From the NCBI RefSeq assembly GCF_010435915.1, contig NZ_JAAFZH010000011.1, positions 1 to 64,000 of the forward strand: DNA of 64,000 nt, written 5' to 3'. Source of the stretch: Spirosoma terrae. Lineage in GTDB: Bacteria > Bacteroidota > Bacteroidia > Cytophagales > Spirosomataceae. Position numbers and translations under genes: made by a program. Position 1 is the stretch's first letter, and every line of letters begins with the position of its first letter. A model generated the notes under the pieces. It did not search any database, was not told the DNA's origin, and worked only from the letters and a program-made list of their open reading frames with translations. Positions 35,284-44,865 of the stretch are shown one piece after another.

Positions 35284-36264
35284 ATGAAGCGTGTTTTAAT
35301 TACCGGCGGAGCCGGATTTTTGGGGTCGCATTTATGTGATCGGTTCATCAAAGAAGGTTATCATGTTATTGCTATGGATAACCTCATCACTGGCGATATC
35401 CGCAACATTGAGCACCTGTTCCATCTCCCCAATTTTGAGTTCTACCACCACGACGTTTCTAAGTTTATTCACGTACCCGGCGAACTGGATTATATCCTTC
35501 ATTTTGCGTCGCCAGCTAGTCCTATCGACTACCTTAAAATACCGATTCAAACCCTGAAAGTAGGATCGTTGGGTATTCATAATTGTTTAGGGCTGGCGCG
35601 GGTAAAAAATGCGCGCGTTTTGATCGCGTCAACCTCGGAAGTGTATGGTGATCCCACCGTTCACCCTCAAAATGAAGAGTATTGGGGGAACGTAAATCCG
35701 GTTGGCCCACGGGGTGTATACGACGAAGCGAAGCGATTCCAGGAGGCTATGACGATGGCCTACCATACCTATCATGGTCTGGAAACACGTATCGTTCGGA
35801 TTTTTAATACGTATGGCCCTCGCATGCGTCTGAACGACGGTCGGGTATTACCAGCGTTTATTGGTCAGGCGCTACGTGGCGAAGACTTGACGGTTTTTGG
35901 CGATGGTAGCCAGACCCGCTCATTCTGCTACGTCGATGATCTGGTAGAAGGTATTTACCGGCTTCTGTTAAGCGACTATGCGTACCCAGTCAATGTTGGT
36001 AATCCATCCGAAATTACGATACGTGAGTTCGGCGAAGAGATTATCAAACTTACGGGTACTACGCAGCAGTTAATTTTTAAAGAATTGCCAAAAGATGATC
36101 CGAAGCAGCGACAGCCAGATATTACAAAAGCGAAAGAGATTTTAGGCTGGGAACCTAAAGTTTCCAGGGCTGAAGGCTTGCGGATTACCTACGAATATTT
36201 CAAAAATCTCCCGGAAGAAGAACTCTACAAAGCAGCGTATCACCGTGAGTTTGAGAAGAAATAA
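35284..36264 (+). CDS. UDP-glucuronate decarboxylase (UDP-xylose synthase), SDR family
   Basis: 326 residues. NAD-dependent decarboxylation of UDP-glucuronate to UDP-xylose. Extended SDR features: Rossmann [14 protein letters not shown] at 8-21, catalytic triad members STSEVYG and [10 protein letters not shown] (YxxxK), the nucleotide-sugar block FNTYGPRM, and the C-terminal [19 protein letters not shown]. The pattern SEVYGDP and [10 protein letters not shown] is that of UXS enzymes rather than epimerases. It is probably in one unit with the preceding UDP-glucose dehydrogenase and is closed by a terminator at 36352. Confidence 0.93.
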   Translation: MKRVLITGGAGFLGSHLCDRFIKEGYHVIAMDNLITGDIRNIEHLFHLPNFEFYHHDVSKFIHVPGELDYILHFASPASPIDYLKIPIQTLKVGSLGIHNCLGLARVKNARVLIASTSEVYGDPTVHPQNEEYWGNVNPVGPRGVYDEAKRFQEAMTMAYHTYHGLETRIVRIFNTYGPRMRLNDGRVLPAFIGQALRGEDLTVFGDGSQTRSFCYVDDLVEGIYRLLLSDYAYPVNVGNPSEITIREFGEEIIKLTGTTQQLIFKELPKDDPKQRQPDITKAKEILGWEPKVSRAEGLRITYEYFKNLPEEELYKAAYHREFEKK

Positions 36265-36351
36265 TCTCGGCGGCTACGTTGTCGTTCCCGAAAACGTTGT
36301 GTAGTTTTACTTCCGTAATTGCCTTGTGCAGTACACCTTTAGCTGTCTGAT

Positions 36352-36386
36352 AAAAACCTGCGGACCATCTCGTGCGCAGGTTTTTT
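36352..36386 (+). terminator. Rho-independent terminator after UDP-xylose synthase gene
   Basis: An 11-bp stem (AAAAACCTGCG at 36352-36362 with CGCAGGTTTTT from 36375) and a 12-nt loop, ending in TTTTTT (36381-36386). Confidence 0.85.
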
Positions 36387-36393
36387 GTTGATA

Positions 36394-36457
36394 AAAAGGC
36401 GTAGAATTTAGGGGAAGATCTGGTCTGGTGACCGTATGATTCCGCTAAATTCTACGC
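36394..36457 (-). terminator. Terminator of nspC on the minus strand
   Basis: A 13-bp perfect stem (36399-36411 with 36445-36457) with a 33-nt loop containing a small inner hairpin; on the minus strand it is followed by CCTTTTTAT. It lies 11 nt past the nspC stop and back-to-back with the plus-strand terminator. Confidence 0.7.
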
Positions 36458-36467
36458 TTTTATACCA

Positions 36468-37613
36468 TTAGCTTAGTCTGTCTTTGAAACTTTCGTAACC
36501 GTAGGTTCGGATTAACTGAAACGTATCGTCTTCTTTCCAGATACCAATACTGGGTAAGTTTACACCGTTGAACGTTGTCGTTTTTACCATGGTGTAGTGA
36601 ATCATATCGTCGAAAACAATCACATCGCCAGCCGTAAGCGGTTTGTCAAATGAGTAGTCGCCCATGAAATCCCCTGCCAGGCAGGTCATACCGCCCAATC
36701 GGTACGTAGGCTTACCCGAAACGGGCTCGTGATAGGAGTTTATGATCCGTGGCTTGTAAGGCATTTCGAGTGTGTCGGGCATATGAGCCGCAAAGGACGT
36801 ATCCAGAATCGCTACGTCAATCCCCTGGCTGTCGAGTACATCCAGTACGGTCGAAACCAGTACACCCGTCTGCCAGGCAATCGCCGAACCCGGTTCCAGG
36901 ATAACATCAACGTTATACTTCTGACGGAAGGCTGATAGTAAGCCAATCAAATGGCTGGTATCGTACCCTTCGCGGGTCATGAGATGGCCTCCGCCGAAAT
37001 TGACCCATTTAACCTGGTGAAGCAGATCGCCAAAACGGCTCTCAAGTGCCTGAAGCGTGCGTTCGAGGGTGAACGAGTCGTTTTCACAAAGTGTATGAAA
37101 ATGGATGCCCTCCAGCCCCTCCGGTAATTGATCGGGTAACTGATCGCGGGTTGCTCCTAAGCGGGAACCCGGTACACAAGGATTGTACATATCCGTTGCG
37201 ACTTCGGAATACTGCGGATTGACCCGAATACCACACGATACTTTGTCGATTGCCTGGTTGCCGAAGCGTTCCCACTGACTCCAGGAGTTGAACGTAATGT
37301 GGCTGCTACGTTCGATTATTTCGGCAAACTCATCGTCACGATAAGCCGGAATATATGTATGTGCTTTCACACCCATATACTCGTTCACCAGCTTGATTTC
37401 GTTGAGAGAACTGGCCGTTGCCCCGCTCAGATACTCGCGAACGAGCGGGAAGGCGCTGTACATGGAAAAGCCTTTCAGCGCCAGAATGATCGTTACGCCC
37501 GCGGCTTTCTGAACGGAGTCGATAAGCGTAAGATTTCGCCGGAGTTTAGCTTCTTCCAGTACGAAACAAGGAGATGGTATTGTATGAAGATGCTGATGTA
37601 AGTTCGTGTTCAT
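36468..37613 (-). CDS. nspC: Carboxynorspermidine decarboxylase
   Basis: 381 residues. PLP-dependent, fold III (alanine racemase/ODC-like), decarboxylating carboxyspermidine or carboxynorspermidine in the alternative spermidine pathway common in Bacteroidota. The start TIPSPCFVLEEAKLRRNL, PLP-Lys47 in ILALKGFSMYS, the substrate-side HFHTLCEN, WVNFGGGHL, the PLP-phosphate region LEPGSAIAWQTG and DTSFAAHMPDTLEMPYKP fit NspC. The partner carboxynorspermidine dehydrogenase is not in the window. A TAnnTTTG element ends only 4 nt before the ATG, so the transcript may be nearly leaderless. Confidence 0.92.
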   Translation of the reverse strand: MNTNLHQHLHTIPSPCFVLEEAKLRRNLTLIDSVQKAAGVTIILALKGFSMYSAFPLVREYLSGATASSLNEIKLVNEYMGVKAHTYIPAYRDDEFAEIIERSSHITFNSWSQWERFGNQAIDKVSCGIRVNPQYSEVATDMYNPCVPGSRLGATRDQLPDQLPEGLEGIHFHTLCENDSFTLERTLQALESRFGDLLHQVKWVNFGGGHLMTREGYDTSHLIGLLSAFRQKYNVDVILEPGSAIAWQTGVLVSTVLDVLDSQGIDVAILDTSFAAHMPDTLEMPYKPRIINSYHEPVSGKPTYRLGGMTCLAGDFMGDYSFDKPLTAGDVIVFDDMIHYTMVKTTTFNGVNLPSIGIWKEDDTFQLIRTYGYESFKDRLS

Positions 37614-37617
37614 GCTG

Positions 37618-37625
37618 CAAAGGTA
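37618..37625 (-). promoter_or_regulatory. -7 promoter element abutting the nspC start codon
   Basis: TACCTTTG on the minus strand is an exact TAnnTTTG match, and only CAGC separates it from the ATG at 37613. If active, transcription starts at or next to the start codon. Confidence 0.4.
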
Positions 37626-37666
37626 CGGTGTTTTGCTGCGTACTCACCAGTATCTGGACGGCAGTT

Positions 37667-38356
37667 CTATGGCTTCTGGTTTAAACTTCGGATAAGATAA
37701 CCCATCCCAATTACCGTATGGATCAGCTTGGGTGCCGGTGGCTGGTCAATTTTTCGTCGCAAATAATTGATGTAGACTTCAACCGTATTCGGGCGAGTCG
37801 ATTCGTGGCTCGCCCACACATTGTCGAGAATCTCTCTTTTGGAAACCACACGACCCTGGTTTTGCATCAGAAAGGCTAGTAAATAATATTCGCGGGGGAG
37901 CAGATCGATACGTTGGCCTGCCCGATATACCGTTCGTCCAATCAGGTTCACTTCGAGATCATCAACGCGGAGAATGGCTAACCGGGTAGGATAACCGGCT
38001 CTGCGACGATACAGAGCCTGTAGCCGTGCTGACAGTTCCCGCCCATCTACCGTGTAACCAACACAATCGTCGGCACCGGACTCCAGCGCCCATGCTTTGT
38101 TGCTGGGCGTATCAGGCGATACAAGCAATAAGAGAGGTATGTCGCGATTATCGGTTTGCACAAACGTCGGTAACGAATTCTGGTCAACGTCAGACAGTTG
38201 GATGGCCAGCACTACTACGTCGTAATGAGATTCGTGGGCCATTGTCCAGCCTGTTTGCCAGTCGGTGCTTACAGCAACCAGATTATTTTCAGATTCTAAT
38301 CGTCGACGAATCCAGTCGGATGGCATTGGGGCGTCGTTAATCAATAAAAGTTTCAT
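37667..38356 (-). CDS. OmpR-type regulator with degenerate receiver domain
   Basis: 229 residues. The C-terminal winged helix (about 130-225: LAILRVDDLEVNLIGRTVYR, LPREYYLLAFLMQNQGRVVS, NTVEVYINYLRRKID, IHTVIGMGYLIR) is a normal OmpR/PhoB DNA-binding domain. The receiver (1-118) is degenerate: the acidic pocket reads LLINDAP instead of VEDE, the phospho-acceptor Asp is Ala51 (VVVLAIQLSD), and the conserved Lys is replaced by Tyr101 (DDCVGYTVDG). It therefore probably does not respond to phosphorylation. It is the last gene of the metal-efflux operon, 32 nt after the RND pump, and no histidine kinase is next to it. It likely controls this operon (inference). Confidence 0.9.
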   Translation of the reverse strand: MKLLLINDAPMPSDWIRRRLESENNLVAVSTDWQTGWTMAHESHYDVVVLAIQLSDVDQNSLPTFVQTDNRDIPLLLLVSPDTPSNKAWALESGADDCVGYTVDGRELSARLQALYRRRAGYPTRLAILRVDDLEVNLIGRTVYRAGQRIDLLPREYYLLAFLMQNQGRVVSKREILDNVWASHESTRPNTVEVYINYLRRKIDQPPAPKLIHTVIGMGYLIRSLNQKP

Positions 38357-38388
38357 ACCTCTCGTGACCTATTGCCTGGCATACTAGA

Positions 38389-41300
38389 TTAGGAAGCGCG
38401 TTGACCCCGACGTTCATTTTCTCTACGAATGCGCCGACTATGAATCAGGTTATACATAACAGGCAAAATCAACAGAGACAGAATCGTGCAGGTAATGAGT
38501 CCGCCAATAACGACGGTGGCTAAGGGCTTTTGCGTTTCAGAGCCGATACCCGTTGACAGCGCGGCAGGAAGTAAGCCGAGTGATGCCATTAGGGCTGTCA
38601 TGACGACGGGTCGTACACGCGTAAGAGCTCCCTCCCGGACAGCTTCCAGCATGGGCATTTTCTCGTGCAGGTTTTCTTTAAATCGGTTTACGAGAATAAC
38701 CCCGTCCTGTACTGAAACGCCAAACAGTGCAATGAAACCAACACCTGCCGAAATGCTGAAGTTGATGCCCGTGAGCCATAGAGCCAGCATACCACCGATG
38801 AGGGCAAACGGTACGTTCAGGATAATCAGCGCTGCATCAAGCGCGCTGCCGAACGTAAAGAGCAGAATCAGGAAAATAATCGTGATACTGATCGGAACAA
38901 CAATGGCGAGCTGCCGTTCGGCCCGTGTCTGGTTTTCGAACTCCCCAGCCCATCGCATCTGATAGCCGTCGGGAAGTTTAACCTGTTGCGCCACTTTCTG
39001 CTGGGCTTCAGCAATTGTACTACCCAGATCCCGACCACGTACCGAAAACTTAATGGCGATGAAACGGGCGTTGTTCTCCCGATACACGAAAGCGGCACCC
39101 GAGCGCGTGCCAATGTCGGCCAGCTCTTTGAGCGGTATTTTACTTCCAGAACGAGTTGGAACCAGCAGATTTTCGATTTGCTCGGGCGAATACCGGAATC
39201 GCTCATCGTAACGCACCTTAATATCGAACCGACGTTCGCCTTCGAAATACTGCGTAACAGTTTTACCGCCAATGGCTGTTTCAATAACGGATTGGGCTAC
39301 GTCGGTCGGTACGTTGTAGAGCGCCATTTTTTGCTGATCGAGGGTAATCCGGAATTCCGGCTGACCAAGATTCCGGAAAACGCCCAAATCACTGACTCCT
39401 GGAATATTTTTCATGACGTTGAAGGTCTTGGTGGCTTCCTGATCGAGTACGTTCAGATCATTCCCAACAATTTTGATCGCCATGGAGCCTTTTACGCCGG
39501 AAACGGCTTCTTCTACATTGTCTGAAATTGGTTGCGAGAAGTTGAACGAAATGCCCCGGAAGCGCGCCAGTTTTTGCTGCATCTGCTCAATGAGTTCGTC
39601 TTTGGTGAGATTACGTTTCCACTCTTCCTTAGGATACAGATCAACGAAAAATTCATTGTTGAAAAAACCCGTGGGGTCCGTTCCATCGTTCGGCCGACCT
39701 GTTTGCGATATAACACCCCTTACTTCCGGGAACTCTTCGAACACGGCCCTGAACTTACGGGTATAGGCATAGCTTTCGTCCAGCGATACAGAGTAGGGAA
39801 GGCTGGCCCGTACGTAGATCGACCCTTCATTCAGAGAAGGCAGGAATTCAGAGCCAATGTGCTTCACAAAAAGATAGAGCGAGAACACCAACGCCCCAAC
39901 CGCGATGCTGATAATAATACGGGGCTTACGGATAGACCACAACAGCGCTGGCCGGTAAACTTTGGTTAAGCCTTCCACAATAGGATTGTGTCGTTCGCGA
40001 ACGTTCTTTTTCAGCAGGATACTACATAGTAGGGGAATCAGCGTCAGTGTGACGATCAGCGAGCCAAGCAGGGCAAAACCGATGGTCCAGGCCAGCGGAC
40101 TGAATAACTTACCTTCTACCTTCTGAAAGGTGAAAATCGGGAGCAGGGCCGTGATGATAATGATCTTGGAGGTAAAGATCGATTTGCCCATTTCTGTGGC
40201 TGTTTTAGCCAGCCAGCTGAGTTTTGCCCGTCCGTTGAAGGTCATCATACCCAGATGTTCGGCTCGGGTGGCCAGCATCACAAACAACCCTTCCACCATA
40301 ACCACCGCGCCGTCGATAATGATACCGAAGTCGAGGGCACCAATACTGAGCAGGTTGGCCGTCATGCCACGGAGCCGCAGACAGATGAATGCAAACAACA
40401 GCGCCAGCGGAATAACGATTGCTACCGTTAGCGTTGTTCGCCAGTCGGCCAGGAAAATCAGCAGGATAAGCGTAACCAGGAAAATACCAGTCGCTACGTT
40501 TTCGCCGACCGTGTGCAACGTGTAGTTGTTGAGGGTCGTACGGTCGTAGAACGTCTTGATCTTAACGTCTTTCGGCAAGATCGAGTTATTAAGCTCATCA
40601 ATTTTCGCTTTCAGAGCGGGAATGACATCGTTCGGGTTTTCGCCTTTCCGCATCACCACAATACACTCCACCACATCGTCCTGCTTGTCGCGGCCCACAA
40701 TACCGAGCCGTGGCTGAAACGATTCTTTTACGGTGGCTACATCCCGAACCTTTATCGGTACGCCGTTGACATTGTCGATAATGATACCCGCTACGTCTTC
40801 GGGTTTCGTGAGCAGACCGATACCCCGCACTACCAGAGCCTGATTGCCCTGCTTGATCACATCGCCCCCTACGTTGATATTGCTTTGTTGAATGGCCTGA
40901 TCTACATCCAGAGCCGTAAACCCATAGTTAGCCAATAGGGTAGGATTGAGGCTTACTTCAATCGTTTTAACCTTACCGCCAAAGCTGACCACATCGGCAA
41001 TACCCGGAACGCTCTTGATCTGGCGTTCGATAACCCAGTCCTGAATTGTTTTCAGCTCGGTTACGTCTTTAGTTTTACTCTCCAGCGTAAAGCGATAGAT
41101 TTCGCCGGTGGGGCCGTATGGGGGTTCTATTTCGGCGCTAACGCCGTCGGGCAAATCGACGCCCGCAATGCGGTTCGCTACGTTGGTTTGCGCCGTGAAG
41201 TTATCGACTCCATCTTCGAAAATCATCGTGACAACCGACAGGCCAAACAGCGATACCGAACGTAGCGTCGACTTACGGGGAACTGAATTTAATTCGACTT

Positions 41301-41517
41301 CGAGCGGGATGGTAACAAAGCGCTCGACTTCTTCCGCCGACCGACCGGGCCACTGCGTAATGACAATTACGTTGGTGTTTGTTACGTCCGGAAACGTTTC
41401 TACGGGCGTATTCAAAAAGGCAACCACGCCCCCTACGATAATTAACAGGATGCCAAAGAAAACAGCAAACCGGTTGGTTAACGCGAAGGTGATAATACTG
41501 CGAATGAACTTATTCAT
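38389..41517 (-). CDS. CzcA/CusA-type heavy metal efflux RND pump
   Basis: 1042 residues, full length for the family. Inner-membrane proton-driven RND transporter. It begins with the usual first helix (FALTNRFAVFFGILLIIVGG) and PVETFPDVTNTNVIV. The HME-type signature DFGIIIDGAVVMVE (about 396-409) holds the Asp/Glu proton-relay residues in the form typical of Co/Zn/Cd/Ni exporters rather than the Cu/Ag pumps, so a divalent cation substrate is likely. The C-terminal half repeats the RND fold (FGVSVQDGVILVNRFKEN). The genes for its outer-membrane and adaptor subunits lie upstream on the same strand (89 nt to the adaptor), with the regulator downstream. Confidence 0.95.
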   Translation of the reverse strand: MNKFIRSIITFALTNRFAVFFGILLIIVGGVVAFLNTPVETFPDVTNTNVIVITQWPGRSAEEVERFVTIPLEVELNSVPRKSTLRSVSLFGLSVVTMIFEDGVDNFTAQTNVANRIAGVDLPDGVSAEIEPPYGPTGEIYRFTLESKTKDVTELKTIQDWVIERQIKSVPGIADVVSFGGKVKTIEVSLNPTLLANYGFTALDVDQAIQQSNINVGGDVIKQGNQALVVRGIGLLTKPEDVAGIIIDNVNGVPIKVRDVATVKESFQPRLGIVGRDKQDDVVECIVVMRKGENPNDVIPALKAKIDELNNSILPKDVKIKTFYDRTTLNNYTLHTVGENVATGIFLVTLILLIFLADWRTTLTVAIVIPLALLFAFICLRLRGMTANLLSIGALDFGIIIDGAVVMVEGLFVMLATRAEHLGMMTFNGRAKLSWLAKTATEMGKSIFTSKIIIITALLPIFTFQKVEGKLFSPLAWTIGFALLGSLIVTLTLIPLLCSILLKKNVRERHNPIVEGLTKVYRPALLWSIRKPRIIISIAVGALVFSLYLFVKHIGSEFLPSLNEGSIYVRASLPYSVSLDESYAYTRKFRAVFEEFPEVRGVISQTGRPNDGTDPTGFFNNEFFVDLYPKEEWKRNLTKDELIEQMQQKLARFRGISFNFSQPISDNVEEAVSGVKGSMAIKIVGNDLNVLDQEATKTFNVMKNIPGVSDLGVFRNLGQPEFRITLDQQKMALYNVPTDVAQSVIETAIGGKTVTQYFEGERRFDIKVRYDERFRYSPEQIENLLVPTRSGSKIPLKELADIGTRSGAAFVYRENNARFIAIKFSVRGRDLGSTIAEAQQKVAQQVKLPDGYQMRWAGEFENQTRAERQLAIVVPISITIIFLILLFTFGSALDAALIILNVPFALIGGMLALWLTGINFSISAGVGFIALFGVSVQDGVILVNRFKENLHEKMPMLEAVREGALTRVRPVVMTALMASLGLLPAALSTGIGSETQKPLATVVIGGLITCTILSLLILPVMYNLIHSRRIRRENERRGQRAS

Positions 41518-41606
41518 ATGAATAATAATGATTGACTCGCCGAATGATTGACCGGCTGGATTGGTTTACTCCGCTGCCCGATCACTACGTCGGTCTATCA
41601 TTGAGT

Positions 41607-42698
41607 TTAGTCGGTTAAGTCGTTATACAACAGGAGGCTGCCTTCGGTTACCACGATTTCGCCGGGCTTTACATTACCCTCGACAAAGGCATAACGCGTT
41701 GTATTCTGCATCACTTTTACCTCGCGGACTTCGTATTTGTCTTTGCCCGTCTGAACAACTACGTAGTAGTGATCCCGGTCAAAAACGACTGCTTTCTGAG
41801 GAACGGCCAATGCCTGATTGCCCTGCGCATTAGGTAGGTGGACATGAATCGTAGCAAACATGTCAGGCTTGAGAAGGCCGTCGGGATTATCAAGAACAAT
41901 CCGTACCTTAAGTACCCGAGCCTGTTCGTCCAGCACACTGCTGATATTGGAAATGGTCCCTTTGAATATTTTGTCGGGGTAAGCCAGTACCTGGATGTCA
42001 ACGGGTTGCCCCTGGTGGACTTCCGGAATGTCCTGCTCGTAGACATTGGCCATGACCCATATTTTTTGCAGGCTGGAAATGGTGAAGAGCGGGTTCTGGT
42101 TATCGGAGCGCAGGTCTTGTCCTGCGTTGATATTACGTTCAACAACGAAGCCAGCAAGGGGCGATTTGACGGTAAAATACGGATTGCCCGACGTGTTGCT
42201 ACCGCCGTAAATTTTAAGAATGTTCGCCGATTTGCTGAGTTCCTCCTGCGCTTTCTTGACGTTATTTTTGGCCGTCAGATAATCGGTTTCCGAAGCAAAC
42301 TTGGCTTTATACTGCGCTTCAACGTTTTTAAGGTTTTGCTGAGCAACTTCCAGATCGGATTTGTCGGCCTGGTAGTCGTTGACGTAGTTAGAGATATCGC
42401 CGGAGCGGATAACCGCCAGATCCTGCCCTTTCTGGACAAACGACCCGAGCGCTGCGTTGATTTTCTCTACGTTGCCGCTCACCAGCGGAAATACGCGAAT
42501 GACGTTGTCCTGGTCGAACGTAACGGTTCCATTGAGCGTCAGTTCGTTTTCCGGATTGATCCGTCGTACGGAGTCGGTGAGGTAACTACTGGTTGAATCG
42601 GCGGCTGAAGTTGGTGCCTGTGCTTCTTCTTTTTTGCCACAGGCAGCCAGCAGTAGTCCGGCTGCTAATGATATCAGGAGTGATTTAGTCGTGTGCAT
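41607..42698 (-). CDS. Efflux RND periplasmic adaptor (CzcB/CusB-like) lipoprotein
   Basis: 363 residues. The N-terminus MHTTKSLLISLAAGLLLAACGKKEE has a lipobox (LLAAC), so it is a lipoprotein. It has the HlyD/MFP arrangement: barrel-sandwich segments (IRVFPLVSGNVEKINAALGS, VKSPLAGFVVERNINAGQDL), a helical hairpin between them (DKSDLEVAQQNLKNVEAQYK) and a beta-barrel domain with LPNAQGNQALAVPQKAV. It links the RND pump to TolC. It lacks the N-terminal His/Met-rich metal-binding extension of some CusB proteins. The TolC-like gene ends 5 nt upstream. Confidence 0.93.
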   Translation of the reverse strand: MHTTKSLLISLAAGLLLAACGKKEEAQAPTSAADSTSSYLTDSVRRINPENELTLNGTVTFDQDNVIRVFPLVSGNVEKINAALGSFVQKGQDLAVIRSGDISNYVNDYQADKSDLEVAQQNLKNVEAQYKAKFASETDYLTAKNNVKKAQEELSKSANILKIYGGSNTSGNPYFTVKSPLAGFVVERNINAGQDLRSDNQNPLFTISSLQKIWVMANVYEQDIPEVHQGQPVDIQVLAYPDKIFKGTISNISSVLDEQARVLKVRIVLDNPDGLLKPDMFATIHVHLPNAQGNQALAVPQKAVVFDRDHYYVVVQTGKDKYEVREVKVMQNTTRYAFVEGNVKPGEIVVTEGSLLLYNDLTD

Positions 42699-42703
42699 AC
42701 CCG

Positions 42704-44011
42704 TTAAAAGAACCGAGTGTTGGTGGTGTAATTTACTTGTTGTTGAGCCTGAAAGATGTTGTTTTGCAACGTGATGTAGTTTAGCAGTGCCGACTGATAG
42801 GTGCGGATTTTGTCTAGGTAATCGAGCAGGCCAATCACGCGGGCATTATAAGTCTGAGTAGCTTCTACCGAAATGTTCTGCACTCGGCTGAGGTAATCGG
42901 CGGGCAGGGTGTTTTGCTGCTGATAATAAATGGTGAGCTTATCGTAAGCATCGATTACGTCATTTCGAACGATGGCTTGGGCATTGTCGAACCCAGCCTG
43001 GGCGCTTTTGACGCCTATTTCTGCCACTTTTACCGCACCCTGATTGCGGTTGAATACGGGAATGTCCATTGCCACCGACAGGCCGGTGAAGTTGTTGAAC
43101 GCATTACCATATTTGTCGTAGATGAATCCGGCTGTCAGATCGGGAGTACGGCGTGCCCGCTCAAGTGCCAGACTACGTTGGGCATTGTTGATCTGTTCCT
43201 GACTAAGAGCGGCATCGGGCCGGTTGGTCAGAGCCGAGTCGATGGCTGTTGCCAGCGATGGGGGCGCCGGAGTTGCGCTGGGAATACTGCTGGGGAAAAT
43301 AAAGGCGTTTGTATCCTGTCGAATCAGTAGACGTAGCGTGGCCTGTTCGTCGGCAATCTGGGCCCGGTAGTTGGCAATATTGGCCCGCAGATCCCGCAAG
43401 GCAACTTCCAGACGAGTAACTTCATAAGGGGCGATACCTCCGGCTTTTAAGGCAATCTGCGACGATTGGATCAGGCGGCCTTGTCGGCTTTCTTCTTCCT
43501 GTAGCAGTCGTAGGGCCTGCAGATCATAATACAGATTCGCGTAGGTCGTGTAGAGCTGGTAACGTAGCGTTCGTAGAATATCCCGAAAGGCGATGGTAGT
43601 CAGCGTTCGGTTACTTTCGGCCAATCCGACCAGTTTACTCCGTTTGCCTGCCAGCTGAATTAACTGCTGAAGCTGTATGGTCATACCGCCCTTGTTGAAC
43701 TGGCTATTGGCCAAGTCCACCGCTGAGTTTTGCCCATACTGGAAAAATTTTCCCGTTTGTGGATTATAGAAGTTACTCTGGAACGATACGTTCGGATTGG
43801 GACGCAGGCGCGCCTGAATGACATTAGCTTCGGCGGCACTGATCTGATAGCGTTGGGCTAATAGCTGAAAATTACGATCCAGAAACTGCTGTTCAAGTTG
43901 GGGTAAGCTAATTTGGAGCGTATCTGTCGATTGGGCGTACGTAGGTAATTTTAACCACATACACGCTAAAAACATACCTGCAAGACGTACTATTTTCGGT
44001 ACCTGAAACAT
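42704..44011 (-). CDS. TolC family outer-membrane channel of the metal efflux system
   Basis: 435 residues. A signal peptide (LAGMFLACMWLKLPTYAQ) is followed by two outer-membrane-efflux (OEP) repeats rich in long helices (EQQFLDRNFQLLAQRYQISA, VIQARLRPNPNVSF, then NAQRSLALERARRTPDLTAG). Proteins of this kind form trimeric outer-membrane ducts (CzcC/CusC). It is the first gene of the operon, 5 nt before the adaptor gene. The upstream spacer has a near-match to the -7 element (CAAATGTT on the plus strand near 44028), but no exact one. Confidence 0.92.
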   Translation of the reverse strand: MFQVPKIVRLAGMFLACMWLKLPTYAQSTDTLQISLPQLEQQFLDRNFQLLAQRYQISAAEANVIQARLRPNPNVSFQSNFYNPQTGKFFQYGQNSAVDLANSQFNKGGMTIQLQQLIQLAGKRSKLVGLAESNRTLTTIAFRDILRTLRYQLYTTYANLYYDLQALRLLQEEESRQGRLIQSSQIALKAGGIAPYEVTRLEVALRDLRANIANYRAQIADEQATLRLLIRQDTNAFIFPSSIPSATPAPPSLATAIDSALTNRPDAALSQEQINNAQRSLALERARRTPDLTAGFIYDKYGNAFNNFTGLSVAMDIPVFNRNQGAVKVAEIGVKSAQAGFDNAQAIVRNDVIDAYDKLTIYYQQQNTLPADYLSRVQNISVEATQTYNARVIGLLDYLDKIRTYQSALLNYITLQNNIFQAQQQVNYTTNTRFF

Positions 44012-44313
44012 AAAGGTGTGAAAAATTTTGACTGTGCAAATGTTGTATCTAACGAATAAATCTACATTAAAAACCGCTTAGATTTTTGGGTATTTATCCT
44101 TAAAATGTTATTAATAGAAATTACGGACGGATCTGTACTCAGAAGGAAAGCGTGTTGTACTTTTCAGCGAAAAGCGGAAAAATAAGTGGTAATAAAAAAG
44201 CCCGACCAATTTGGTCGGGCTGGGAGTAGTTTTTAATTATAGAGGGGTTTTTCTTTTAGAAGACAAGATTGCTGCCAGGTCACACCACTCGTTAAAAATT
44301 TAAAGTATATACA
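44012..44313. other. Intergenic region, 302 nt
   Basis: It contains the presumed promoter of the efflux operon near 44020-44060 and the terminator of the sigma factor gene at 44192-44221; I see no gene in it. Confidence 0.5.
44192..44221 (-). terminator. Rho-independent terminator of the sigma factor gene
   Basis: A perfect 10-bp stem (44199-44208 with 44212-44221), 3-nt loop, and on the minus strand a following CTTTTTTATT tract. It lies about 90 nt beyond the sigma factor stop and protects the efflux operon promoter. Confidence 0.85.
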
Positions 44314-44865
44314 TTATTCGTTGTACTGTTGTTCGTATAATCGATGAATTTTATCGCGACTTCGTTTTAGCCGCATTTTGACCGCACTTGCTTTTATTTC
44401 GTACAGTCGGGAGATTTCATCAATACTCAGCCCGTCTTCATATTTGAGCTTCAGCATCCTGGTTTCTTCATAAGAAAGGGTTTTTATTGCCTGCTTGACC
44501 ATCTGAAGCGTTTCTTCATGAATGAGGGTATCCTGCGATTCGGCCATATCGAACTCTTCGTCCTCTTCCATAGTGACGGTTTTCAGTCGTTTGCCGATCC
44601 GAATCTGATCCAGGCAATAATTGTAGGCAATTGAGTATAGCCAGGTTGAGAAACGTGCCCGCTCCTGAAACGCATCGAGTTTATCGAACACCTTCAGGAA
44701 AATATCATGAGTGAAGTCTTCTGCTTTGGCTGAATCCTGAGTTAGCGATAAGCAGCGACGGTAAACTTTATTAACGTATCGGTTATAAAGCGTTTCAAAA
44801 CACTCTTTAGGCTGGTGGGGTAAATACAGACGAATCAAGTTCTCGTCAGTTAATGATGTATGCAT
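44314..44865 (-). CDS. ECF-type RNA polymerase sigma factor
   Basis: 183 residues. Region 2 (FETLYNRYVNKVYRRCLSLT, AEDFTHDIFLKVFDKLDAF, FSTWLYSIAYNYCLDQIR) and region 4 (LSYEETRMLKLKYEDGLSID, EISRLYEIKASAVKMRLKRS) are intact, joined by a short acidic linker (MEEDEEFDMAESQD). It directs RNA polymerase to a special promoter set. No anti-sigma factor or FecR-like gene is adjacent, so the control mechanism is not visible. It lies alone with a strong terminator. Confidence 0.93.
   Translation of the reverse strand: MHTSLTDENLIRLYLPHQPKECFETLYNRYVNKVYRRCLSLTQDSAKAEDFTHDIFLKVFDKLDAFQERARFSTWLYSIAYNYCLDQIRIGKRLKTVTMEEDEEFDMAESQDTLIHEETLQMVKQAIKTLSYEETRMLKLKYEDGLSIDEISRLYEIKASAVKMRLKRSRDKIHRLYEQQYNE

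Noticed and set aside
38389..41517. RND pump as a copper/silver (CusA) exporter
   Set aside because: The DFG...DGAVV...VE form of the membrane motif fits Co/Zn/Cd/Ni pumps better; the exact metal remains open.
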